Source of the DNA: Actinosynnema sp. ALI-1.44 | GTDB taxonomy: Bacteria > Actinomycetota > Actinomycetes > Mycobacteriales > Pseudonocardiaceae | DNA length: 64,000 bases | Direction: 5' to 3' | Assembly (NCBI RefSeq): GCF_001984155.1 | Contig: NZ_MTQO01000049.1 | Location: 124,001-188,000 of the forward strand | Shown here: positions 1-8,139 of the stretch, piece after piece | Numbering within the stretch: position 1 is the stretch's first letter | Layout: the number at the start of each line of letters is the position of its first letter | The notes under the pieces: generated by a model | Seen by the model: only the letters and a program-made list of their open reading frames with translations | The model's database searches: none | Told to the model about the DNA's origin: nothing | Program-made: the position numbers and the translations under genes

Positions 1-1
1 C

Positions 2-1288
2 GGCGGCTACGAGGACAACCCGGGTTACGAGCTCACTGTCCACCCGCCGCTGGCCAAGCAGTTGATCTCCATCGGTGAATGGCTGTTCGGCTACAACGGG
101 TGGGGCTGGCGGTTCACCGCCGCGATCCTCGGCACGTTGATGGTTCTCATGATCGTGCGGATCGCCCGGCGGCTCACCCGGTCGACCCTGCTCGGCGCGG
201 TCGCCGGGATCCTGCTCATCTGCGACGGCGTCCTGCACCTGATGAGCCGGTCGGGGATGTTGGACATCTTCATCGCGTTCTTCGTCCTCGCCGCGTTCGG
301 GTGTGTGCTGCTGGACCGCGACCAGATGCGGCAACGGCTCGCGGTCACCATTCGTGAGGGCTGGGTCAACGACTCGATCTACGGCCCCCGGCTCGGCTTC
401 CGCTGGTGGCGGTTCGCCGCCGGGGTCAGCCTCGGGCTCGCGTGCGCGTCCAAATGGGGTGGCCTTTACTGGGTCGCCGCGTTCGGCCTGATGACGGTCA
501 TCTGGGACGCGACCGCGCGCAGGTCGGCCGGGGTGGCGCACCCCTGGGTCGGCGCGATCCGCCGTGACCTGCTGCCCGGCCTGTGGGCGTTGCTGCTCGT
601 GCCCGTCCTGGTCTACCTGGGCACGTGGTGGGCCTGGTTCGGCAGCGAGACCGGCGTCGACCGGCACCTGGTGACCACGTGGTGGGGCCCGTTCGGTCCG
701 GCGTTGCGTTCGCTGTTCGACTACTCCGCCAACGTCCTGAACTTCCACGAGTCGCTGGTGACCAAGCCGAACGAGCCGCACCCGTGGGAGTCGAAGCCGT
801 GGACGTGGCCGATGGGCCTGCGGCCGATGCTCTTCTACTGGGACAGCGCGACGACCGGCTGCGGTGAGAGCCAGTGCGTCAGCGCCACCATGCTGATCGG
901 CACCCCGGCCATGTGGTGGCTGGCGTTCCCGATGCTCGCGTGGGGCCTGTGGCGCATGGTCGGCAGGCTCGACTGGCGCTACACCGCCGTGGTCGTCGCC
1001 TACCACGCGGGCCTGCTGCCGTGGTTTCTCAACCTCGACCGGCAGATGTACTTCTTCTACATGACGCCGGTCTCGGCGTTCCTGATCCTCGGCCTCGTCC
1101 TGCCGCTCGGCCAGATCCTCGGCACGGCCAAGGACGGCTACGAACGCCGGGGCACCGGCCTGCTCGTCGTGGCGATCTACGTCGGGCTGGTGGTCGCGAA
1201 CTTCGTCTGGCTCTGGCCGATCCTCAACGGCGACTCGATCACCAACGCGCGGTGGCAGGCCGAACTCTGGCTGCCGTCCTGGCGCTGA
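2..1288 (+). CDS. Protein O-mannosyltransferase (PMT family), 5' end outside window
   Basis: The frame is open from the left edge, so the start codon and N-terminus lie outside the window; the first in-window initiation-type codon (TTG at 62) is internal. The first visible residues include HPPLAKQL, close to the conserved HPPL(A/G)K segment of the dolichyl-phosphate-mannose protein mannosyltransferase family, followed by about nine hydrophobic segments and a lumenal-type loop rich in W and P (EPHPWESKPWTW). In actinobacteria this GT39 membrane enzyme transfers mannose from polyprenyl-phosphate-mannose to Ser/Thr of secreted proteins. The stop is TGA at 1286-1288. The convergent kinase gene ends eight bases downstream. 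Family assignment is firm; the protein substrates cannot be read from sequence. Confidence 0.9.
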   Translation, partial: GGYEDNPGYELTVHPPLAKQLISIGEWLFGYNGWGWRFTAAILGTLMVLMIVRIARRLTRSTLLGAVAGILLICDGVLHLMSRSGMLDIFIAFFVLAAFGCVLLDRDQMRQRLAVTIREGWVNDSIYGPRLGFRWWRFAAGVSLGLACASKWGGLYWVAAFGLMTVIWDATARRSAGVAHPWVGAIRRDLLPGLWALLLVPVLVYLGTWWAWFGSETGVDRHLVTTWWGPFGPALRSLFDYSANVLNFHESLVTKPNEPHPWESKPWTWPMGLRPMLFYWDSATTGCGESQCVSATMLIGTPAMWWLAFPMLAWGLWRMVGRLDWRYTAVVVAYHAGLLPWFLNLDRQMYFFYMTPVSAFLILGLVLPLGQILGTAKDGYERRGTGLLVVAIYVGLVVANFVWLWPILNGDSITNARWQAELWLPSWR

Positions 1289-1296
1289 ACGAGGGG

Positions 1297-3399
1297 CTAC
1301 GCGCCGAACCGACGCGTGGGGTTGTGCTTCTTCTGCGTCGGGCGGGTCCGTTCCAGGTCCGGCGGCGCCGGTTGCTGGGCCTGGTTGACCGGCGGCCGGG
1401 GCGGGTTCGTCGACCGGGTGCGTTCCGGATCCGTGAACGACGTGCGCTCGGGGTCGGTGACCTTCGTGCGCTCCGCACCTCCCGCAGGCGGTGCCGTCAC
1501 CTTCGTGCGGTCCAGCGCCGCGATGTCCTCACGCTTGACGACCTTGGTGACCGGTCCGTCCTCGGCGTGGCCGCCCTTGGACAGCCAGCCGCCGGTCTGC
1601 CTGATCACGGTGTCGAGCGTGGGCCTGCCCGCCGGGTCCGGGCCCAGAGCGGCCGTCAGCAGCCGCAGGTGGACGCTGTTGTTCGGCAGGTGCGTGACGC
1701 GTTCGGCCTTGGCAGCCGCCATCAGCGCCGCCATCGGGTTGTCACGGGTTCCGCGCGGCGGTTCGCCCGTCAACGCGTAGGACACCGTCGCGGCCAACTG
1801 CCACGCGTCCGACGCGGGCGTGGCCGGTGATCCGGCGGCGGTCTCCGGCGCGAGGAAGTCCGGGGTGCCGACCATCATGCCGGTCTTGGTCAGCGTCGAA
1901 TCACCCTTCGACCTGGCGATACCGAAGTCGATCAGGTGCGGCATGCCGGACGGGTCGATCATGATGTTCGACGGCTTGATGTCACGGTGCAGCACGCCCT
2001 TCGCGTGCGCGGCGGACAACGCGCCCGCCATGGTCACCCACAACCGGGCCGCGGCGAGGTCATCGAGCTTGCCGTTGTCGTGGACGGCGTCAGCGAGCGC
2101 GTTGCCCTCGATGTACTCCATCACGATGCCGAGGCCGTCCTCGTCCTCGACGATGTCGTAGACACGCACACAGTTCGGGTGTCGCACGGCCGCGAGCGCA
2201 CGAGCCTCACGCAGCATGCGCTCCTCGGTCTCGGCGTCCGGGGCGTGCGCCATCTTCACCGCGACCGTCCGGTCGAGCTGGGTGTCCATCGCCAGCCACA
2301 CCGTGCCGAACCCACCGTGGCCCAGTGCCTTGATCTTCTGGAACCGGCCGCCGCTGCGGGTCCACATGCTGTTGTTGCCGCCACCGGTCATCGCCCTTGT
2401 CGGTGGTTTCGGCGCGCCGCCGCCCATGGGGACGGCCCCGGCGAGCGGGAACGGCATCGGACCGGGCGTGTCGGCCAGCTTGCCCGGCTGCGGGCGGCCG
2501 CTCAGCAGTTCCTGGCCGGGCCCCTGGCCCGCCAGCAGACCTTCGGGACGGTACGGCGGCGGTACAGGCTCGGGAACGTACGGCGGGGGCTTCTGCTGCG
2601 ACTGCTGCTGGACAGGCGGTTGCTGCTGAGTGGGCTGACGCGGCGGCACCTGCTGCAGCGGGTGCTGTTGCTGCTGGGGCGGAGGCTGGTTGTCCTTCTC
2701 CTGCACCGAGCGGTTGATCGTGCTCCAACTGGGCGCGCCGATCACCAGGATCGGGATCAGGCCGAGCACGGCCGCCGGGACCATGCCGATCCACAGCAGG
2801 AACGCCACGTTGCCCTGCAGACCCACGCTGAACAGCATGAACGCCACGAACGACAGCCAGATCATCCGGCCGGGCCACGTCGGGCCGCGCCGGAACGCCG
2901 CACGGGCCTGCAGGATCACGAAGAACGCGGAAAGCGCGGGCAGGACAACGAGTTTGGCGATGTTCAGCGGGACGTCCACACCGCTGCTGCCGGTCAGCAG
3001 CTCGTAGACGTTGGGACCCCCGCTGAGGTACTTCGCCTGAGTCTCGATGACCACTTGGTCTTCTTCGAAGAACGTCTTGGCGAAACTCAGCCCGTACTTG
3101 CTGGAATTCGCCGCGGCGTTGTTGAAGATCGTGGAGATCCCGTTGGCCATCAGCCACGGCACGGCCAACGCGAACACGACGCCGATGGCCCCGAACACGC
3201 TCAGCGTGATCGGATTGTAAGCGTTCCCCGTGCCCTTGCGGATCAACGCGATGCCGAACGAGGCGAGCACCGGGAAGATCATGATCAGGAACCCGGCAGC
3301 CATGGTCGCCCACACCCAGTCGCCCGGCCAGAAACCCGGACCAAAGACGGTATGCGCGAACGACAACAAGTCAGCTGCCATTCGTACGAACCCGTCCAC
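1297..3399 (-). CDS. Membrane Ser/Thr protein kinase with N-terminal multi-TM sensor
   Basis: A 700-residue Hanks-type kinase with an inverted layout. Residues ~30-53, 63-83, 147-166, 179-196 and 198-222 look like membrane spans, with a ~60-residue loop (85-145) between spans two and three. A Q/P-rich linker (~235-290) leads to the kinase domain at ~353-600: glycine loop GHGGFGTVW, catalytic Lys382 in VAVK, HRDIKPSN at 471-478, DFG at 491-493 and GTPDFLAPE at 511-519. The tail (~610-690) repeats a D/E-R-T-x-x-T unit about five times. Most actinobacterial STPKs have the kinase first and the sensor after one TM; here the sensor is N-terminal, and five spans would put the N-terminus outside and the kinase inside. 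The repeated Thr units are plausible autophosphorylation or FHA-docking sites (inference). Confidence 0.9.
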   Translation of the reverse strand: MDGFVRMAADLLSFAHTVFGPGFWPGDWVWATMAAGFLIMIFPVLASFGIALIRKGTGNAYNPITLSVFGAIGVVFALAVPWLMANGISTIFNNAAANSSKYGLSFAKTFFEEDQVVIETQAKYLSGGPNVYELLTGSSGVDVPLNIAKLVVLPALSAFFVILQARAAFRRGPTWPGRMIWLSFVAFMLFSVGLQGNVAFLLWIGMVPAAVLGLIPILVIGAPSWSTINRSVQEKDNQPPPQQQQHPLQQVPPRQPTQQQPPVQQQSQQKPPPYVPEPVPPPYRPEGLLAGQGPGQELLSGRPQPGKLADTPGPMPFPLAGAVPMGGGAPKPPTRAMTGGGNNSMWTRSGGRFQKIKALGHGGFGTVWLAMDTQLDRTVAVKMAHAPDAETEERMLREARALAAVRHPNCVRVYDIVEDEDGLGIVMEYIEGNALADAVHDNGKLDDLAAARLWVTMAGALSAAHAKGVLHRDIKPSNIMIDPSGMPHLIDFGIARSKGDSTLTKTGMMVGTPDFLAPETAAGSPATPASDAWQLAATVSYALTGEPPRGTRDNPMAALMAAAKAERVTHLPNNSVHLRLLTAALGPDPAGRPTLDTVIRQTGGWLSKGGHAEDGPVTKVVKREDIAALDRTKVTAPPAGGAERTKVTDPERTSFTDPERTRSTNPPRPPVNQAQQPAPPDLERTRPTQKKHNPTRRFGA

Positions 3400-3514
3400 G
3401 GCTTCCCTCCTCGTGCTTACCCACCCGACGTGAGCACTTACCCACCATATGTCCAGCGGCGCTGGGTCTGTGCGGCAACCGTGGCCCTCGTTGCATCAGA
3501 CGTCGGCAATAGGC

Positions 3515-3545
3515 AGGAGGTTGCTCCCAATGGCAGAGTGACTCC
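3515..3545 (+). promoter_or_regulatory. Strong SD with three-codon leader ORF ahead of prpE
   Basis: AGGAGG at 3515-3520 is followed nine bases later by ATG GCA GAG TGA (3530-3541), a Met-Ala-Glu-stop mini-ORF. The prpE ATG at 3546 is only four bases after that stop and in another frame, and it has no good Shine-Dalgarno of its own at normal spacing. Ribosomes may initiate on the leader and reinitiate on prpE. A sequencing error or lost frame is the alternative, but the family N-terminus (MGDYRDAH...) supports the 3546 start. Confidence 0.45.
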
Positions 3546-5426
3546 ATGGGTGACTACCGGGACGCACATCACCGCAGTCTGGCCGACCCTGACGCGTTTT
3601 GGCTGGACGCGGCCGGTGCGATCGACTGGACCACGCCACCGACCCGCGCGCTGGACGCGTCCCGGGCGCCGTTCTACCGCTGGTTTCCCGATGCGCGGTT
3701 GAACACGTGTCACAACGCGCTCGACCGGCACGCCGACAGTGCCGACGGCGGGGATCGCGTCGCCCTGATCTACGACTCCCCGGTCACGGGCAGCAAAGGT
3801 TCGTACACGTACCGCGAACTTCGCGACGAGGTCGCGGTGTTCGCAGGAGCGCTGGCGAGCCTGGGCGTGACCAGGGGCGACCGTGTGATCATCTATATGC
3901 CCATGGTCCCACGGGCCGTGGTGGCGATGCTGGCCTGTGCCCGGCTCGGCGCGGTGCACTCCGTGGTATTCGGCGGGTTCGCGCCGAAGGAGCTGGCCGG
4001 GCGGATCGACGACGCCAAGCCGAAGGTGATCGTCGCGGCGTCGTGCGGCATCGAGCCGACCAGGGTCGTGGCGTACAAGCCGATCATCGACGACGCGCTG
4101 ACCGTCACCACGCACCAGCCGGATCACGTCGTGATCACGCAGCGCCCCGAGCAGACGGCCGACCTGGGCGCGCGGGATATCGATTGGGACACACTCGTCG
4201 AATCCGCGCAGCCGCACGACTGCGTGCCGGTCGACGCCACAGATCCGCTCTACATCCTGTACACCTCCGGCACGACCGGGCGTCCCAAGGGCGTTGTGCG
4301 CGACAACGGCGGGCACGCGGTGGCGCTGACCTGGTCGCTCAAGGCGATCTACGACATCGGCCCCGGTGACGTGTTCTGGACCGCGTCAGACGTCGGCTGG
4401 GTCGTCGGGCACTCGTACATCGTCTACGCCCCGCTGCTCGCCGGGGCCACGACCGTGCTTTTCGAGGGCAAGCCGGTCGGGCCGCCGGACGCGGGTGTGT
4501 TCTGGCGCGTGATCAGCGAATACGGCGTCAAAGCGCTGTTCACGGCACCGACGGCGTTCCGCGCGATCAAACGGGTCGACCCGGACGCCCGGTTGATGCG
4601 TGACCACGACCTGTCCCGGTTCCGCACGTTGTTCCTCGCCGGGGAACGGCTGGACCCGGAGACGTACCACTGGGCGACGGAGCAGCTCGGCGTTCCGGTG
4701 GTCGACCACTGGTGGCAGACCGAGACGGGCTGGCCGATCTGCGCGAACCTCCGCGGCCTCGAACCGATGCCGCTCAAACCGGGCTCCCCGACCGTGCCGG
4801 TCCCCGGGTACGACGTGCGCGTCCTCGACGAGTCCGGCACCCCGGTCCCGGCGGGCCACGAAGGCGCGATCGCGATCAAACTCCCGCTGCCGCCCGGAAC
4901 CCTGCCCACGCTGTGGGGCGACGACGAACGGTACCTGCGGTCCTATCTGTCCACATTCGACGGCTACTACCTCACCGGTGACGGCGGTTTCATCGACGAG
5001 GACGGCTACGTGTACGTCATGGGCCGCACCGACGACGTGATCAACGTCGCCGGGCACAGGTTGTCGACGGGCGCGATGGAAGCGGTCCTCGCCGCGCACC
5101 CGGCGGTCGCCGAATGCGCGGTGATCGGCGTGCACGACTCGCTGAAAGGTCAACTGCCGCGCGGTTTCGTGGTGCTCAAGGCCGGTGTCGAAGTGCACGA
5201 GGACGTGCTGCGCGACGAGCTCGTCGCCGCGATCCGCCGTGACATCGGCCCGGTGGCGGCGTTCCGGGACGTCTCGGTCGTCGCGGGCCTGCCGAAGACC
5301 CGCTCGGGCAAGATCCTGCGCAAGACCATGCGCGGCATCGCCGACGGCCGCGACGAGCCCGTGCCGTCCACGATCGAGGACCCCGGGGTGCTGGACGCGC
5401 TGCGCCCGGTGTTGCGGCGTTCCTAA
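3546..5426 (+). CDS. prpE: Propionyl-CoA synthetase / acetyl-CoA synthetase-like ligase
   Basis: A 626-residue ANL-superfamily acyl-CoA ligase that activates propionate (or another short acid) with ATP and CoA. It begins with the ACAS_N-type segment (DPDAFWLDAAGAIDW), has the adenylate-forming P-loop YTSGTTGRPKG at 239-249, the WWQTETGWP motif, the YYLTGDGG and GRTDDVINVAGHRLSTG hinge motifs, and the C-terminal PKTRSGK with catalytic Lys589, the residue that protein acetyltransferases modify in this family. Length and the RSYLSTFDGYYLTGD wording fit PrpE/ACSS3 better than Acs. The gene stands alone, and its stop shares bases with the convergent lipoprotein gene. Substrate preference for propionate over acetate is inferred. 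Confidence 0.87.
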   Translation: MGDYRDAHHRSLADPDAFWLDAAGAIDWTTPPTRALDASRAPFYRWFPDARLNTCHNALDRHADSADGGDRVALIYDSPVTGSKGSYTYRELRDEVAVFAGALASLGVTRGDRVIIYMPMVPRAVVAMLACARLGAVHSVVFGGFAPKELAGRIDDAKPKVIVAASCGIEPTRVVAYKPIIDDALTVTTHQPDHVVITQRPEQTADLGARDIDWDTLVESAQPHDCVPVDATDPLYILYTSGTTGRPKGVVRDNGGHAVALTWSLKAIYDIGPGDVFWTASDVGWVVGHSYIVYAPLLAGATTVLFEGKPVGPPDAGVFWRVISEYGVKALFTAPTAFRAIKRVDPDARLMRDHDLSRFRTLFLAGERLDPETYHWATEQLGVPVVDHWWQTETGWPICANLRGLEPMPLKPGSPTVPVPGYDVRVLDESGTPVPAGHEGAIAIKLPLPPGTLPTLWGDDERYLRSYLSTFDGYYLTGDGGFIDEDGYVYVMGRTDDVINVAGHRLSTGAMEAVLAAHPAVAECAVIGVHDSLKGQLPRGFVVLKAGVEVHEDVLRDELVAAIRRDIGPVAAFRDVSVVAGLPKTRSGKILRKTMRGIADGRDEPVPSTIEDPGVLDALRPVLRRS

Positions 5427-6421
5427 CTTGGCAGCAGCTGGATCTGCTTGGGCTCGGGTTTCTGCGCCCACTTCGCCGTGCTGGTGGCCGGGAACTGCGG
5501 TTCGACGGTCAGGACGCCGCCGGTGAAGCTGTCCGGCACGGTGAACAACAGGCCCGACGAGGACTGCCTCGTCGACGCCTGCCTGCCGTTGGCCAGCACC
5601 AGGCTGACGCTGCGGGACAGGTCGAGCTTGAGGTCCGCGTCGTCGGTGCTGATCCTGGCGTCGGGCAGGCGCAGCCACAGCTGCTTCGCCGGTGCGACGC
5701 CGATGCCGGGCAGCGTGTTCGCGAGCTCACTGCGGGTGCCGAGTTCCAGCGTCACGGCCAAGGGCCCTGAGGTGCGTTGCCCCTGGTAGTTGCCGTTGCC
5801 GCGGTAGTTCCCGTCCTGCCAGCGGACCTGGGTCGCGCCGGGTTTGGCCGGGGCGTTGTCCGAGGTCGGCGCGGGTGTGCCGCCTCCGCCGTTGCGCACG
5901 CTGAACTGGTACGGCTTGTCGTCGGTCACCTCAAGCGTGGCGTCCGCGCCCACCGGGACGCTCACGATGAGGCCGGTGCCCCGCTCCAGCGGCTTGGGCA
6001 AGCGTTTGCGGGTGGCCCCGACCACCACGTCCACGTTCAGCGGGGCCTGTGGCGGTGTGGCGTACGTGTCGTCGCCCTGCAGCCGGTAGAGCACGAGGAA
6101 CTCGTGCCCGGCGGCCGCACGGGAGGGCCCTGCCTCCAGGCCGCCGCTGGACTCGTCGAGGTCGGACCGCACCGCGAGCGCGCCGAACGCGTACGAGAAG
6201 TGCGGCCCTTTGAAGACTGTCGACAAGGACCGCGCACCTGCGGGAACACCTTGCGACCACGTGAAGACGTCGACGTAGTCCGCCGGCTTCTCCGGCAGGT
6301 CCACCGGCCCGCTCGGCGGCACCGGCTTGGCACCACATCCGGCAACGAGCACACCGACAACCACACTGGCGGCGAGAACGCAAGAACGCGACACGCGCAA
6401 CAGGGTCGCATCCCGCCCCAT
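5423..6421 (-). CDS. Secreted lipoprotein of unknown function
   Basis: Start set at ATG 6421, which places a clean lipoprotein signal at the N-terminus: RVSRSCVLAASVVVGVLVAGC with the lipobox LVAGC and acceptor Cys near residue 28. A further upstream in-frame ATG would prefix an implausible hydrophilic extension. The mature ~300-residue protein has two beta-rich segments (around LVLYRLQGDD and LELGTRSELA) that may be immunoglobulin-like; I recognise no named family. It ends inside the last codons of prpE (4-bp antisense overlap). Its start lies 87 bases from the divergent hexosaminidase gene, so the two may share a promoter region. Role unknown; anchored to the outer face of the cytoplasmic membrane. 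Confidence 0.75.
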   Translation of the reverse strand: MGRDATLLRVSRSCVLAASVVVGVLVAGCGAKPVPPSGPVDLPEKPADYVDVFTWSQGVPAGARSLSTVFKGPHFSYAFGALAVRSDLDESSGGLEAGPSRAAAGHEFLVLYRLQGDDTYATPPQAPLNVDVVVGATRKRLPKPLERGTGLIVSVPVGADATLEVTDDKPYQFSVRNGGGGTPAPTSDNAPAKPGATQVRWQDGNYRGNGNYQGQRTSGPLAVTLELGTRSELANTLPGIGVAPAKQLWLRLPDARISTDDADLKLDLSRSVSLVLANGRQASTRQSSSGLLFTVPDSFTGGVLTVEPQFPATSTAKWAQKPEPKQIQLLPS

Positions 6422-6507
6422 CCAAGACAATCGGCCGTTGTGGCTGCCGGGTGGGTGGTCTATACCTAATTGGATCGCCGCCGTGGGAATCACCTTCGGG
6501 AGGGCAT

Positions 6508-8091
6508 GTGCACGCACGTCGATTCCTCGCGGTCATGGCGGTGACAACCGCCCCAAACCCGTTGTTCCAAACGCCCGCGAACGCTGGTCAGGACGCATTC
6601 ACGGGCAAGAGCCTGACGAGTGTGATCCCGGCACCCGCATTCGCCCAGCCGGATGCGCGGCAGGCATTCCGGCTGAACAGGGCAACCGTGATCCTCACCC
6701 AGCGCGGCTCACGCGAGGCCGCGGCGGTCGGCAAGCAGCTCGCCGACGTGCTCCGGCCGTCGACCGGGTACCCGCTGCCGGTCCTGCCCGCGTTCGTGCA
6801 CGGCACGGGCATCTCCCTGCTGCTCGGCGGTGCCGATCCGCGCGTCGGCCAGGAGGGCTACCAGCTCAAGGTCGAGCGCCACCAGATCGTCGTGCGCGCC
6901 AACACCCCCGCCGGGCTGTTCGCGGGTACGCAGACGCTGCGCCAGCTACTGCCCGCCGGCGTGGAGAGCAAGACACGCCAAAGAGGACCGTGGGTCGTAC
7001 CCGGCGGCCGGATCGTCGACTTCCCCCGGTTCGCCCACCGCGGCGCCATGCTGGACGTGTCCCGGCACTTCTTCGGCGTCGGCGAGGTCAAGAGCTACAT
7101 CGACCAGCTCGCGCAGTACAAGATCAACCGGCTGCACCTGCACCTGTCCGACGACCAGGGCTGGCGGATCGAGATCCCCGGCTGGCCGCGGCTGACCAGC
7201 CACGGCGGCAGCACCGAGGTCGGTGGCGGCCCCGGCGGCCACTACACCAAGCGCCAATACCTGGAGCTGGTCGCGTACGCGAAGTCGAAGTTCATCACGG
7301 TCATCCCCGAGATCGACATGCCGGGGCACACCAACGCCGCGCTGGCCTCGTACGCCGAGCTGAACTGCGACGGTGTCGCGCCGCCGCTGTACACCGGCAC
7401 CGAGGTCGGGTTCAGCTCCTTCTGCATCGACAAGGACATCACGTACAAGTTCATCGACGACGTGATCCGTGAGCTGGCCGAGCTGACGCCGGGCGAGTAC
7501 ATCCACATCGGCGGCGACGAGGCGCACGCCACCAAACCGGCCGACTACCTGAAGTTCATGCAGCGCGTCCTGCCCATCGTGGCCAAGCACGGCAAGAAGG
7601 TGGCCGGGTGGCACGAGTTCGTCAAGGCGCAGCCGGTCACCTCGGCGGTCCCGCAATACTGGGGCACCGACGACGTGGACGAGGACGTGGCCGCGGCGGC
7701 CGCGCGGGGCAACAAGGTCGTGCTCTCCCCGGCCCACAAGACCTACCTGGACATGAAGTACGACAAGAACACCCCGCTGGGCCTGAACTGGGCCGGGTAC
7801 ATCGAGGTGGACGTGGCGTACGGCTGGAACCCGGGTTCGTTCGTCAAGGACGTGCCCGAGTCGAGCGTGCTCGGTGTCGAGGCGCCGCTGTGGTCGGAAA
7901 CCCTCGAGGACTCCGACGACATCGAGTTCATGGCGTTCCCCCGGCTGCCCGCGGTGGCCGAACTGGCCTGGTCGCCGTGGTCGACGCACGACTGGGGTTC
8001 GTTCCGCGCCCGGTTGGCGCAGCAGGGCGAGCGCTGGCGGGTGCAGGGTGTGAACTTCTACCGTTCACCCCAGATCCCCTGGCACAGCTAG
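6508..8091 (+). CDS. Beta-N-acetylhexosaminidase, GH20 family
   Basis: About 527 residues. After a GH20b-type N-terminal domain (GYQLKV...AGLFAGTQTLRQLL) comes the TIM barrel: FAHRGAMLDVSRHF, NRLHLHLSDDQGWRIEIP, VIPEIDMPGHTNAAL and the catalytic pair Asp337-Glu338 in HIGGDEAH, then LGVEAPLWSET. These residues carry out substrate-assisted hydrolysis of terminal GlcNAc/GalNAc from chitin or muropeptide fragments. GTG 6508 is chosen because GGGAGGG ends just before it; ATG 6535 is an alternative. The N-terminus (RRFLAVMAVTTAP...ANA) looks like a weak signal peptide, consistent with secretion. It is convergent with the dehydrogenase-like gene, with a hairpin terminator between them. Confidence 0.93.
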   Translation: MHARRFLAVMAVTTAPNPLFQTPANAGQDAFTGKSLTSVIPAPAFAQPDARQAFRLNRATVILTQRGSREAAAVGKQLADVLRPSTGYPLPVLPAFVHGTGISLLLGGADPRVGQEGYQLKVERHQIVVRANTPAGLFAGTQTLRQLLPAGVESKTRQRGPWVVPGGRIVDFPRFAHRGAMLDVSRHFFGVGEVKSYIDQLAQYKINRLHLHLSDDQGWRIEIPGWPRLTSHGGSTEVGGGPGGHYTKRQYLELVAYAKSKFITVIPEIDMPGHTNAALASYAELNCDGVAPPLYTGTEVGFSSFCIDKDITYKFIDDVIRELAELTPGEYIHIGGDEAHATKPADYLKFMQRVLPIVAKHGKKVAGWHEFVKAQPVTSAVPQYWGTDDVDEDVAAAAARGNKVVLSPAHKTYLDMKYDKNTPLGLNWAGYIEVDVAYGWNPGSFVKDVPESSVLGVEAPLWSETLEDSDDIEFMAFPRLPAVAELAWSPWSTHDWGSFRARLAQQGERWRVQGVNFYRSPQIPWHS

Positions 8092-8105
8092 GAAAAGCCC
8101 TCGTA

Positions 8106-8139
8106 AGTGGTCAGCCGGGTTCCCACCCGGCTGACCACT
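8106..8139. terminator. Bidirectional hairpin terminator
   Basis: AGTGGTCAGCCGGGT (8106-8120) and its exact reverse complement (8125-8139) flank a 4-base loop. The stem extends by four more pairs after one mismatch (8101-8104 with 8141-8144). It lies between convergent genes, as expected for a shared terminator without a U-tract in high-GC actinobacteria. Confidence 0.85.

Noticed and set aside
1936-3702. 588-codon open frame on the plus strand
   Set aside because: It is antisense to the Ser/Thr kinase, rich in R/H/G, with no domain; typical high-GC shadow.
4386-5678. 430-codon minus-strand frame opposite prpE
   Set aside because: Shadow of a strongly conserved ligase; low-complexity composition.
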